Source of the DNA: DASYQD01 sp036005845 | GTDB taxonomy: Bacteria; Acidobacteriota; Thermoanaerobaculia; Multivoradales; JAIOJS01 | Length of the DNA: 64,000 bases | Assembly: GCA_036005845.1 (NCBI GenBank) | Contig: DASYQD010000082.1 | Span: 8,224 to 72,223 of the forward strand | Direction of reading: 5' to 3' | Part shown: positions 35,440-44,205 of the stretch, in pieces | How the letters are laid out: each line of letters starts with the position of its first letter | How positions within the stretch are numbered: position 1 is the first letter of the stretch | Program-made: the position numbers and the translations under genes | The notes under the pieces: generated by a model | The model's input: only the letters and a program-made list of their open reading frames with translations | What the model was told of the DNA's origin: nothing | Databases searched by the model: none

Positions 35440-36482
35440 CGAGGCGTCTTTGCAGGTGCTGGGTGCTGCTGGTAGTGGCGGTCGTTGCCGCAGTGGAGAC
35501 GACCGGAGTCGCGCTCGGCAATACACTGACTATCCAGACGTCGGGCGTGGCGATCTGGGCGACAAACGTCGCCAAGGACACCGCCTATGCGCTCTTGGCT
35601 AAAGCCGATGACGAAACCAGGAACTCGTTTCCGGAAAGCGCCAAGATGTTACCTCTGCACCACCCAGTCGTGATCATCCGCTCCACTAACTTGTCTGCCG
35701 CGGGCAGCGTGTACGACTATCCGGTCGTGCTCTGGCTGGGGCATACGGATCCGTGGTCACCAAGTCACAATCCCATGATCAACCCACGAGCTGACGGCTA
35801 CGACATCGATTTCGCCCCGGTGATGGGCGACACCTTGGTCACTGGACCGCTTGATGTCGCAGGTTTGAGCTCACTGCCAGATCTCGATGCATTGACAAAG
35901 GGCGCCGCGGGTTCGGTCCCCCGAAAGTTCGACACGTATCTGCTCGGCACTGATCTGGCCAAACTGGAGGATCGCATAGGCGGGCGGTGGACCGTCAGAG
36001 GCGGCAAGCTCGAGCCGTATTCGCCACTTACCTGCTCGGATGGCAGCGGGGGTGTGATCGTCCCCAAATGGATTGAAAGCTGCTTCAAGGCCGACGGCAC
36101 CTGCACAAGCCTGGGAGCTTCTCCGTGGAAAGCGACAATGCTGTACGAAGGTCTCCAGACCAGTTACACGTTTGGCCAAGACTCCGTCAACTTAGTACTC
36201 ACGAGCTTCGAACAGAGCATGGGCAAGCCGGTGCGAACTTTGACCATTCGGCTGTATGCGCAGAACAGCAAGGTGACGGTTCGGCTGGTCAGCGCGCCCA
36301 CCTCTGACATCCTCGACCTGCCCCCAGATCACATCACCCTCGATAGCGCCGATCACTTGCTGCTCGGGTATCGAATCGCCGACAACAAGAAACTTGGCCC
36401 TTACTGCTACCCCGAGATCGATCCGGGCAGTGGCTGCGTACTGGCAGGCAAGCCGTTCTGCCCGGGCGGCTTCCTCCCATGA
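35436..36482 (+). CDS. Exported protein of unknown function, middle gene of the CHAT module
   Basis: A 348-residue protein behind GGAGG, overlapping the CHAT stop by 4 bases. It has a signal peptide (WVLLVVAVVAAVETTGVALG). The mature part looks beta-rich, with NTLTIQTSGVAIWATNV, a HHPVVIIRSTN strand and several cysteines toward the C-terminus (CYPEID, GCVLAGKPFC) that could form disulfides. I do not recognise a family. GC is clearly lower than the genome norm (58% in one sampled 60-base line), suggesting recent acquisition. Tight coupling on both sides says it works with the CHAT peptidase and the following protein, perhaps as substrate or ligand (inference). Confidence 0.75.
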   Translation: MTRRLCRCWVLLVVAVVAAVETTGVALGNTLTIQTSGVAIWATNVAKDTAYALLAKADDETRNSFPESAKMLPLHHPVVIIRSTNLSAAGSVYDYPVVLWLGHTDPWSPSHNPMINPRADGYDIDFAPVMGDTLVTGPLDVAGLSSLPDLDALTKGAAGSVPRKFDTYLLGTDLAKLEDRIGGRWTVRGGKLEPYSPLTCSDGSGGVIVPKWIESCFKADGTCTSLGASPWKATMLYEGLQTSYTFGQDSVNLVLTSFEQSMGKPVRTLTIRLYAQNSKVTVRLVSAPTSDILDLPPDHITLDSADHLLLGYRIADNKKLGPYCYPEIDPGSGCVLAGKPFCPGGFLP

Positions 36483-38113
36483 TCCTGGCGATTTTCAGAC
36501 GAGGCCGCCATCTGCCATTAGCGGCCGTCGTAATGTTGCTCTCATGGGCGGCTGCGGCCGGAGCAGTCGAAGCACCTACCGCAGCCATGTGTCCACCACC
36601 TCCGTCCCTGCTCGGAGTAGCAGGCTACGAAGAACTCGTTCCACTGGTTGACGGTTTCGTCGCCGCCGCACCCGCGGACTGGTCCAAACGTACCGTTGTG
36701 CCGGGCAACGTGGCTTACCACTACGAGAAGGCGATGGTCAGTCGCGACGACGATCCCCAGTACGGTGTCGATACCGCTGATGTTGTTTTTTTTCTTGGCC
36801 ATGGAGCCCCTGGATCTTGGCAGTTAGGCAACAAATTGGCCGTTTCTGTGAACTCGGTGCTCTTGGGCCCTCCGCGTGGGCGGGCACTGTACTACTGGCA
36901 ATGCGCCTGCCGCGTCTTCGCTCATGGCCCTGATGTAAACGGCAACTATATCTCTCCAAGCGAGTTCCACGGCAGCGCCGACGACGATACCAGCAGGATG
37001 GCCAATGTCCTTTACCGCTGGCGTGATGCGCTGACGCCGGGACTCAGGATGGCTTGTGGCGGCTCCTCCGAGGTGACCTGCGCCGTCGAGGGCTCCGGCG
37101 AAACAGTCGGCGGCCGATTCTGGAAAAACCTGCGCGATCGAGGATACGACTTGGCCGATTCACTACTTCTCGCCATTCGCGCCGATCGTACGAAGGTGGT
37201 GCCGCTCTGCTTGACGCGCGGGTCGCAGGATCCGACCCAGTCGCCTTTGTACGATCCTGACTTCGTGCGCGAGATCAATGGCGGGGGCAGCTACTTCCAC
37301 ATCGAGTATACGGAGACGCAGACGGTCAGCGATCGGATGCCTATCCCTTCACGCGGCGACGACCCGGCTGAGGTCATTCCGGCGCTCGCCGCATCCGCCC
37401 ACGTCGCGTACGCGACGGCTGCCGCAGGGATCGATACGGGCGAGCCCCACCATCAGGTCGTTCGTTGTCCGGACCGCCCGCAGCGGTGGGAGGACGTCGC
37501 CACGTTCCTGTGTCCAGCCAAGACACCCCCGGCAACAGTCGACGAGGTTGACACGCAGCGTTTTCTGACGGCCGCCCGCCACTTCGTGATCGACGAAGAA
37601 GGGTGGGCCTCCGATGCCGAGGTGCGCGGCACCGGCATGACCGCGCTATGGATCGACAGCTACGACGACAAAGCGCCGACGCGAGATCCTTGGCCGCACA
37701 GCCACGGCCTCAAGAGCGTCCTCCTTCGCTTTCAACGACCCGCAGTAGACGTTCCATTGACGGTCAAGCCGATCGAAGAATTTGACGGCGGTGAGATTGT
37801 CGTACTGCTTGACTCGCAGGCCAAGGTTAGAGCGGCCTATCGCGACTGGCGAGCGCAGCCCCTTTTCGTGTTGCCGGCCCCGGGCGAAGCATGGGTCTCC
37901 GCCAAGGCGGCGCGCAAGCAAGCGTACGCTTTGATTGGCGATAAAGAGGAGAGTCACTACGCAGTCGAACGGCAGACTTGGGGAGTCCGGAACACCGCTC
38001 GGGGTTATGAGACGGCCTTCCACTTCGACTTTGTCCCAGCTCCCGGCATCGATCTCGCTCGCTATCCCCCACGCGCCGTCGAAGTACCAGCAATCCAGCG
38101 GCCTCGCGACTAG
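36479..38113 (+). CDS. Exported caspase/gingipain-like protein (DUF6345-like)
   Basis: A 544-residue protein, ATGA overlap with the gene before. Signal peptide: LPLAAVVMLLSWAAAAGAVE. Residues about 95-215 resemble DUF6345/clan CD folds: ADVVFFLGHGAPGSW gives a candidate catalytic His108, ALYYWQCACRVFAHG a candidate Cys142 or Cys144, and GGRFWKNLRDRGYDLADSLL follows as in DUF6345. The remaining 300 residues are of unknown fold. Codons 103-105 use a T8 run (36786-36793), odd in this genome and next to the active-site His. GC is low throughout (47% in the line at 36781). It is a putative peptidase; activity is unproven. Confidence 0.72.
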   Translation: MILAIFRRGRHLPLAAVVMLLSWAAAAGAVEAPTAAMCPPPPSLLGVAGYEELVPLVDGFVAAAPADWSKRTVVPGNVAYHYEKAMVSRDDDPQYGVDTADVVFFLGHGAPGSWQLGNKLAVSVNSVLLGPPRGRALYYWQCACRVFAHGPDVNGNYISPSEFHGSADDDTSRMANVLYRWRDALTPGLRMACGGSSEVTCAVEGSGETVGGRFWKNLRDRGYDLADSLLLAIRADRTKVVPLCLTRGSQDPTQSPLYDPDFVREINGGGSYFHIEYTETQTVSDRMPIPSRGDDPAEVIPALAASAHVAYATAAAGIDTGEPHHQVVRCPDRPQRWEDVATFLCPAKTPPATVDEVDTQRFLTAARHFVIDEEGWASDAEVRGTGMTALWIDSYDDKAPTRDPWPHSHGLKSVLLRFQRPAVDVPLTVKPIEEFDGGEIVVLLDSQAKVRAAYRDWRAQPLFVLPAPGEAWVSAKAARKQAYALIGDKEESHYAVERQTWGVRNTARGYETAFHFDFVPAPGIDLARYPPRAVEVPAIQRPRD

Positions 38114-38145
38114 CTCGCCAGCCTCACCGCTAAACTCAGCCTCGC

Positions 38146-40242
38146 ATGCGCCGAGCCCGACCTCCTGCGATCGGTGACTCGGTCGCCGTCCGCCGCATCG
38201 TCGCGCTGCGCGAGGAGATCCGGCGGCATGATCATCTCTACTACGTGCGCGATGCGCCGGAGATCGCGGACGAGGCTTACGACTCGTTGTTCGCGGAGTT
38301 GCGGGCGCTCGAAGCGAAGTACCCGAAGCTCGTCACGCCCGATTCGCCCACGCAGCGCGTTGCCGGGGCGCCGCTCGAAGGGTTCCCGACCATCGAGCAC
38401 GCGGCGCCGATGTTGTCGCTGGAGTCGGACAAGGACCAGGAGGCGCTGCGGCGATTCGACACTCGCCTGCGCAAGTCGCTCGGCGACGCGGTCGAGTACG
38501 TGCTGGAGCCCAAGCTCGACGGGCTGTCGCTCGAGCTGGTGTACGAGGACGGCGTGCTCGCGCGCGCCGCGACGCGCGGCGACGGGGTGCGCGGCGAAGG
38601 CGTCACCGCCAACGTGCGCACGATCGCGGCGGTGCCGCTGCGGCTCTCCGCGGATGACGCCGAGGTGCCGCCCTTCCTCGCCCTGCGCGCCGAGGTGATA
38701 CTCCGCATCGCCGACTTCGAGAAGGTCAACGAGCGGCTGGTCGAAGAGGGAAAGACGCCGTTCGCCAACCCCCGCAACGCCGCCGCCGGCACGCTGCGGC
38801 AGCTCGACCCGCGCATCACCGCTTCGCGGCCGCTCGACGTCTACTTCTACGACGTGCTCGCCGCGCGCGGCCTCGTGGTCAAGTCGCACCGCGAGACGCT
38901 GGAGACGATGCGCGCCTGGGGGCTGCGCGTCAACGACCTCTGCCGGCCGGCGCGCACGGTCGACGACGTGCTCGACTACCACCGCGAGATCGGCGAGCGG
39001 CGCGACGAGCTGCCCTACGAGATCGACGGCATCGTCATCAAGCTCGACGACCTCGGGCTGCGCGAGGAGCTGGGCACCACGGCACGCTTCCCGCGCTGGG
39101 CGTTCGCCTTCAAGTTCCCGCCGCGCAAGGAGGTGACGCGGGTTGAGAAGATCGCGCCGTCGGTCGGCCGCTCAGGGGTCATCACGCCCGTCGCGCTGCT
39201 GCGGCCGGTCGAGCTCGGCGGCGTCACCGTCGCCCGCGCCACGCTGCACAACCGTGAGGAGGTGGCGCGCAAGGACATCCGCGAGGGCGACCTCGTACGC
39301 CTGCAGCGCGCCGGCGACGTCATTCCGCACGTCATCGAGCGCATCGAAGAGGAAGGGCACAAACGGCCCGGCCCGTGGCGCATGCCGGCCGCCTGCCCCT
39401 CGTGCGGCTCGCCGCTCGTCGAGCGCGGCCCGTTCACCGTCTGCGAGAACGGCTTCAACTGCCCGGCGCAGAAGGCGGGGCGCCTCCAGCATTTCGCCTC
39501 GCGCGACGCGCTCGACATCGCCGGGCTCGGCACCGAAAACGCGGAGCTGCTGGTCGACAGCGGCCTGGTCAAGACGCTGCCCGATCTCTTCGACCTCACC
39601 AAGGAGCAACTCTTGGAGGTCAAGCGCGAGCTGCCGGGCTCTGATGACAAGAAAGCCAGCAAGCGCGGCTTCGCCGACGTCAGCGCCGACAACTTGCTCA
39701 CCGCCATCCGCAAGGCGGCGAAGAGCTGCGAGCTGCCGCGCTTCCTCTACGGCCTCGGCATCCCCGAGGTGGGCTCGAAGGTGTCGCTCGACCTGGCGCG
39801 GCACTTCGGCACCATCGACAAGCTGCGTGCGGCCGACGAGGAGGCGTTGCAGGCGGTGCCCGGCGTCGGGCCGCGCATGGCCAAGCAAGTCGTTGCCTTC
39901 TTCGCCGACCCGCGCAACGCCGACGTGATCGACCGCCTGCTCGACGGCCGCGTCAAGCTGGCGCGCGTCGAAGGTCCGGCCACCAACGCGCTCGCCGGCC
40001 TCAAGTTCGTCTTCACCGGCGGCATGCCGACGCTGTCGCGCGCGCAGGGCAAGCAGCTCGTCGAAGCCAACGGCGGCCGCGTCGCCGGCTCGGTGTCGAA
40101 GGCCACCGACTACGTGGTGGCCGGGGAGGACGCGGGCAGCAAGCTCGACGAGGCGCAGCGCCACAAGGTGCCGGTCCTCGACGAGGCCGGCTTCCTCGCG
40201 CTGCTACGCGAGCGCGGTGTCGAGCCCCCCCCGCGGGCGTAG
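38146..40242 (+). CDS. ligA: NAD-dependent DNA ligase LigA
   Basis: A 698-residue ligase of standard length. The Ia domain is at the N-terminus (HDHLYYVRDAPEIADEAYD). The adenylation domain has nucleophile K123 in VLEPKLDGLSLELV. The OB fold has VGRSGVITPVALLRPVELGG. The four-Cys zinc site is CPSCGSPL and CENGFNCPAQ, followed by helix-hairpin-helix repeats (ALQAVPGVGPRMAKQV) and a C-terminal BRCT domain (LAGLKFVFTGGMPTLSRAQG). It seals nicks in replication and repair using NAD+. Its last codons (EPPPRA and TAG) lie inside a copy of the GC-rich palindromic repeat. Confidence 0.97.
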   Translation: MRRARPPAIGDSVAVRRIVALREEIRRHDHLYYVRDAPEIADEAYDSLFAELRALEAKYPKLVTPDSPTQRVAGAPLEGFPTIEHAAPMLSLESDKDQEALRRFDTRLRKSLGDAVEYVLEPKLDGLSLELVYEDGVLARAATRGDGVRGEGVTANVRTIAAVPLRLSADDAEVPPFLALRAEVILRIADFEKVNERLVEEGKTPFANPRNAAAGTLRQLDPRITASRPLDVYFYDVLAARGLVVKSHRETLETMRAWGLRVNDLCRPARTVDDVLDYHREIGERRDELPYEIDGIVIKLDDLGLREELGTTARFPRWAFAFKFPPRKEVTRVEKIAPSVGRSGVITPVALLRPVELGGVTVARATLHNREEVARKDIREGDLVRLQRAGDVIPHVIERIEEEGHKRPGPWRMPAACPSCGSPLVERGPFTVCENGFNCPAQKAGRLQHFASRDALDIAGLGTENAELLVDSGLVKTLPDLFDLTKEQLLEVKRELPGSDDKKASKRGFADVSADNLLTAIRKAAKSCELPRFLYGLGIPEVGSKVSLDLARHFGTIDKLRAADEEALQAVPGVGPRMAKQVVAFFADPRNADVIDRLLDGRVKLARVEGPATNALAGLKFVFTGGMPTLSRAQGKQLVEANGGRVAGSVSKATDYVVAGEDAGSKLDEAQRHKVPVLDEAGFLALLRERGVEPPPRA

Positions 40243-40335
40243 CCCGCTGCTACCACCCACCCAACCCCCGCCCCTGGACTTTCTCACCCCTATCCCCCCG
40301 ACCCCCTGCCCCTCTAGGTGCAGGGGGCGCCCCTC
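40224..40335 (+). repeat. GC-rich palindromic dispersed repeat, copy B
   Basis: Starts within the last codons of ligA and runs to just before the O-antigen-ligase gene. Order of parts: GCGGGCGTAGCCCGC hairpin, CACCCACCCAACCCCCGCCC, TCTCACCCCTATCCCCCCGA, then CCCCCTGCCCCTCTAGGTGC with AGGGGGCGCCCC closing the second hairpin. Close to copy A (21735-21857, inverted) and same orientation as copy C (46255-46366). The hairpins downstream of convergent stops could act as a transcription barrier. Confidence 0.8.
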
Positions 40336-40351
40336 CCGCGCCTCTCGCGAC

Positions 40352-41638
40352 TCAGGGCACCTCCGGGCGCGCATCGTCGACGAGACCATAAGGGACCGCG
40401 AGCAGCACCAGCACCAGGCGCTGCACCTCGACGTCGCCCCAGTTGTCCTCGAAGAGGCCGGCGACGGCGAAGGCGACGAGGGCGCCGAGGACGCCGAGCC
40501 AGAGGTCCGCGCGCAGGCCGCCGCGGCCGCCCTCGCGTCGATAAGCGGCCAGCGCGCGCGCCGCGGGCAGTCCGAGCAGCAGCAGCAGCGTGATCAACGC
40601 CGGTACGCCGCGTTCGGCTGCCACCTGAAGAAACGCGTCGTGCAGGTGCGGGATGTCGCGGCGCCAGGCTTGCGGCAGGCGATAGAGCGGATAGCGCTCC
40701 TCGACCATGTTCGGCCCCTGCCCCACGAAAGGCCGCTCGCGAATCATCGCCAAGCCCGCCTGCGCCATGCAGATGCGGTCGGAGTTGGTGAGGTCGCCGG
40801 GATCGACGATCGAGGCGGCGCGCTCGAGCACCGACGAGGGGAGCAGCAGCAGCGCCAGCAGCGCCACCGGCACCCACCACAGCAGCAGCCGCCGGCGGGC
40901 GAGCAGCAGCAGCGCCACGACGCCGGCGGCGAGCCCCACCCAGGCGCTGCGCGTGAGCGTGGCGACGAGCGCGGCGTTGATCGGCAGCAGCGCCCACAGC
41001 CGCCAGTCGCGCTTCCAATCGCCGCGCGAATCACTGGTCCGCGAACCCGCCAGCAGCCGCCCCAGCAGCACGAGGTCGGCAATCATCAGCACGCCCGAGA
41101 AGGTCATATAGTGCGACATGCTGCCGTGGATGCGGTGGTCGAGGTCGGGGCCGCCGGCGGCGACGAGCTGCACCAGGCCGGCGAGCGACTCGAGGGTGGC
41201 GAGCAGCACGACGGCGTCGAGCGTCAGGCGCACCGCCCGCTCGTTGCGCAAGAGCGCCAGGCCAAGCAGCAGCGTGCACAGCGAGAAGACCTCCGACATG
41301 CCGCGCGCGCTGCGCTGCGGATCGAAGGAGAAGACGATCGAGACGCCGAGCAGCACCACGTAGAGCGCGGCGATCGCGAGCAGCGGTCGCACGGCGCGTC
41401 GCCCGAGCCCGCGCAGCTTGCCCGAGAACGGCGACGCCAGCACGGCGAGGCCGAGGAGGCTGTTGGACGCCGCGAGGCCGAAGAGGGCGAAGAGGTGCGC
41501 CCAGTAGAGGCCGAAGGCGACTCGCGGCAGCCTCCGCGCAGGTACCGCTCGCTCCGCCGGCGCCGGCTCGACCACGTCGACGAACGGCTCCTCCACGGCC
41601 AGAGCGGCGGCCGACCGATTCCCCCCGCCGGCAGGCAT
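40352..41638 (-). CDS. O-antigen ligase/polymerase-like membrane protein (Wzy_C)
   Basis: A 428-residue polytopic protein, ATG at 41638. About ten helices with a periplasmic loop that carries the Wzy_C/WaaL features: TRSAWVGLAAGVVALL (the conserved Arg-Ser after a helix), a loop with NMVEERYPLYRLPQAWRRD, and the His in IPHLHDAFLQVAAERGVPAL (the conserved H-N/D-x-F/Y-L motif). Such enzymes join undecaprenyl-linked O-antigen to lipid A core or polymerise repeat units. It lies 61 bases downstream of two GT4 genes on the same strand. The N-terminal 35 residues are disordered. Confidence 0.88.
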   Translation of the reverse strand: MPAGGGNRSAAALAVEEPFVDVVEPAPAERAVPARRLPRVAFGLYWAHLFALFGLAASNSLLGLAVLASPFSGKLRGLGRRAVRPLLAIAALYVVLLGVSIVFSFDPQRSARGMSEVFSLCTLLLGLALLRNERAVRLTLDAVVLLATLESLAGLVQLVAAGGPDLDHRIHGSMSHYMTFSGVLMIADLVLLGRLLAGSRTSDSRGDWKRDWRLWALLPINAALVATLTRSAWVGLAAGVVALLLLARRRLLLWWVPVALLALLLLPSSVLERAASIVDPGDLTNSDRICMAQAGLAMIRERPFVGQGPNMVEERYPLYRLPQAWRRDIPHLHDAFLQVAAERGVPALITLLLLLGLPAARALAAYRREGGRGGLRADLWLGVLGALVAFAVAGLFEDNWGDVEVQRLVLVLLAVPYGLVDDARPEVP

Positions 41639-41699
41639 CGGCGCATTGTATGCCGCCGTTCCTGGTCATCCGGATGTCGCCCGGATGGCGGACTGTGGG

Positions 41700-42860
41700 C
41701 TAACTAGCGACGAGGCGGCGCAGCAGCGCGAGGTGCTCGGCCGCGATGCGGTCGATCGAGAAACGCGCGGCGACGCGGACCCGCGCCGCCTCGCCCATGG
41801 CGCGGCGCCGCTCGGGATCGGCGAGCAGCGCGATCAGCGCGTCGGCGAGCGCGGTCGCGCTCTCGGGCGGCACCAGCAGGCCGGTGACGCGGTCTTCGAC
41901 CGCCTCGGGGTTGCCCGAGACCGCCGTCGCCACCACCGGCAGGCCGGCGGCCATCGCTTCGAGGATGGCGAGCGGCAACCCTTCGTAGATCGACGGCAGG
42001 CAGAAGACGTCGGCTGCGGCGAGCCGCGCCATCGCCGCCGGCCGCGGCAGACCGCCGGCGAGGTCGACGCGGGCGGCGAGACCGCGCGCGCGCACCGCGG
42101 CGGCGACGCGCGCGCCCTGCTCGCCGTCGCCGACGATCGCCAGGCGGCAGTTGGGAAACGCGGCGAGCACGCGCGGCATCGCGGCGAGCAGCACCGCGAC
42201 CGCTTTGCGCGAGCGCAAGCGCCCCGAGTAGAGGATCACCGGCGGCAGCTCGCGGCGGTGCGGGGGCGGCGCCGGCGCGGGCGGCACGCCGTTGGCGATC
42301 ACTTCGACTCGCTCGACGCCATAGTCGCGCCGCAGCTCGGCGGCGGTGGCCTCGCTCGGCGCCACCACGGCGTCGGCGAGCCGCGAGGTCAAGCGGCCGA
42401 GCGCGGCAAGCAGAGGCGCGCGCAGCCACGCGAAGACCCGCTCGCCGAACGTGGGTGTCGACACGACGGCGCCGTCGGCGCGGATCGCGCGCACTGCGCG
42501 GCGCTCCTCGACATAGGAGACCTGCAGCGTCGCCACCAGCCGCGCCTGCCCGGCCCGCGCGCCGAACGCGCGCAGCAGGCGCAGCACCACGGCCACCAGC
42601 GCGCCGTCGGACTCGTGCACCTGCACCAGGTCCCACGGCGTGCGCGGCGCCAGCGCGAAGCGGAGCGCGGCGAAGAGCGGGAAGAACAGCTTCGGCCCGC
42701 GCACCGGTACGCCGTGCGGATCGTCGCGCGGCGGCCGCCGGGTGAGCACGGTGACGAAGTGGCCGTCGAGGCCCAACCGGTGTGCCAGCTCCTTCGCCAG
42801 CGTGCCAACGCCGGAGAGGTCCGCCGGCGGATAGGTGTTGGTGACGAGCAGGACCCTCAC
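41700..42860 (-). CDS. GT4-family glycosyltransferase (downstream)
   Basis: A 386-residue GT-B enzyme. The GTG start at 42860 overlaps the TGA of the preceding glycosyltransferase. N-terminal donor/acceptor half: VLLVTNTYPPADLSGVGTLA with a glycine-rich acceptor loop. C-terminal half: VEVIANGVP, ILYSGRLRSRKAVAVLLAAM and the EX7E region FCLPSIYEGLPLAILEAMA, the nucleotide-sugar site. It retains anomeric configuration, as usual for GT4. It probably adds a sugar to an envelope polysaccharide whose ligase is encoded next. Confidence 0.9.
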   Translation of the reverse strand: MRVLLVTNTYPPADLSGVGTLAKELAHRLGLDGHFVTVLTRRPPRDDPHGVPVRGPKLFFPLFAALRFALAPRTPWDLVQVHESDGALVAVVLRLLRAFGARAGQARLVATLQVSYVEERRAVRAIRADGAVVSTPTFGERVFAWLRAPLLAALGRLTSRLADAVVAPSEATAAELRRDYGVERVEVIANGVPPAPAPPPHRRELPPVILYSGRLRSRKAVAVLLAAMPRVLAAFPNCRLAIVGDGEQGARVAAAVRARGLAARVDLAGGLPRPAAMARLAAADVFCLPSIYEGLPLAILEAMAAGLPVVATAVSGNPEAVEDRVTGLLVPPESATALADALIALLADPERRRAMGEAARVRVAARFSIDRIAAEHLALLRRLVAS

Positions 42861-44116
42861 GCGCGCACCTGCCGGCCCCACGCGGCGGCGGGCTTGCGGC
42901 CGGCGGCGCGGCGCGTGATGCCTTCCGCGTAGGCGGCGCGGTAGCGGCCGGCGACGTTGTCCCAGCTCAGCTCGTCGACGGCGCGGCGGCGGCCCGCCTC
43001 GCCCATGCGGCGCGCGCGTGCGGAGTCGGCGAAGACCGCGACGAGCGCCTCGCGCAGGGCGCGGCCGTCACCTTCGGGCACCAACAGACCCTCCTCGCCG
43101 TCGTGCACCGCCAGCGGGATGCCCGACACCGATGTCGCCACCACCGGCAGCGCGCTCGCCATCGCCTCGAGCACGACGTTGGGCAGGCCGTCGACGTTGC
43201 CGCGCGGGTCGTGCACGGCGGGCAGCACGAAGGCATCGGCGGCGCGGAAGAGGTCGGGCAGCGTGTCGCGCAGCACCGCGCCGGGGAAGTGCACGCGCGC
43301 GGCCCAGGGCGCCGCCTGCGCGCGGAAGCGCTCGAGCAGGTCGCCGGCGCCGGCGAGCACCACGTGCAGCTCGGGCACCGAGGCGAGCAGCGCCCCGAGC
43401 TCGGGCAGCAGCACCTGGAAACCCTTCTTCGTCGCCATGCGGCCGAGTCCGAGCAGCAGCGGCGCGGCGGCGGGGATGCCGAGGCGGTCGCGCCAGATCG
43501 CGCGGCGCGACGGATCGGGCCGGTAGGTCTGCGCGTCGACGCCGTAGGGGATGACGCGCGCGTCGGCGTCGGGGAAGCCGAGCGCGCAGACGCGCGCCAC
43601 GAGCTCGGGCGAGCAGCCGGTGACGAAGTCGCAGGCGGCGAGCGTGCGGCGCACCGTCGCGCGCGCGGCGCGGTGCTCGGCGAGGAATACGTCGCTGCCG
43701 TGGATGCCGACGCCGAAGGCGGTGCGCGAGGCGAGCCCGCGGGCGAGCGGGCCGTTGGGGAGCACCCAATGGGCCTGGATGGCGGCCGCCGCCCGCTCGC
43801 GAAACGCGCGCCGCACCGCGCGCCAAGCGCCGGCGGCATAGAGCGGCGCCACAAACAGCGAGGCGCCGCGCACGCGCTCGTCGGCGGCGAGGCTCCGGCC
43901 GTAGCCGAAGATCTCGAGCGGCGCGGGCGCGTAACGAAACGCTTCGACCGCGACGCCGCCGTCGTCGCGCCGAGGCGGCATGCCGCGCGCGTGAGGAGCC
44001 AGCACGCGCACGCGGTCGCCGCCGCGCACCAGCGCCAGCGCCAGCTCGCGGATGAAGGGGCCCGCCAGGTCCTCGGGCGTACGCGGGTAGGTCTGGGTGA
44101 GGAAGAGCAACTCCAC
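42857..44116 (-). CDS. GT4-family glycosyltransferase (upstream)
   Basis: A 419-residue GT-B enzyme with a GTG start at 44116. LLFLTQTYPRTPEDLAGPFI at the N-terminus, HGSDVFLAE and RVIPYGVDAQTYRPD in the middle, and LLGLGRMATKKGFQVLLPEL with the EX7E region ending NVVLEAMASALPVVAT are all GT4 hallmarks. The C-terminal 30 residues are Ala/Arg-rich. First gene of a three-gene minus-strand unit (GT4, GT4, O-antigen ligase). Confidence 0.9.
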   Translation of the reverse strand: MELLFLTQTYPRTPEDLAGPFIRELALALVRGGDRVRVLAPHARGMPPRRDDGGVAVEAFRYAPAPLEIFGYGRSLAADERVRGASLFVAPLYAAGAWRAVRRAFRERAAAAIQAHWVLPNGPLARGLASRTAFGVGIHGSDVFLAEHRAARATVRRTLAACDFVTGCSPELVARVCALGFPDADARVIPYGVDAQTYRPDPSRRAIWRDRLGIPAAAPLLLGLGRMATKKGFQVLLPELGALLASVPELHVVLAGAGDLLERFRAQAAPWAARVHFPGAVLRDTLPDLFRAADAFVLPAVHDPRGNVDGLPNVVLEAMASALPVVATSVSGIPLAVHDGEEGLLVPEGDGRALREALVAVFADSARARRMGEAGRRRAVDELSWDNVAGRYRAAYAEGITRRAAGRKPAAAWGRQVRA

Positions 44117-44205
44117 GCGCTGTGGATTCTAGGCGCGTCTGGCCGGCCCACTCGGTGGGCGGCGCGGCGGCGCAAGCTCCACGGAGCGTGTGCTATACAG
44201 CCGCG

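Noticed and set aside
41668..41677. CATCCGGATG palindrome as a second copy of the 6643-6654 site
   Set aside because: Only 10 bp, lies between co-directional genes rather than at a promoter; chance is likely in GC-rich DNA.
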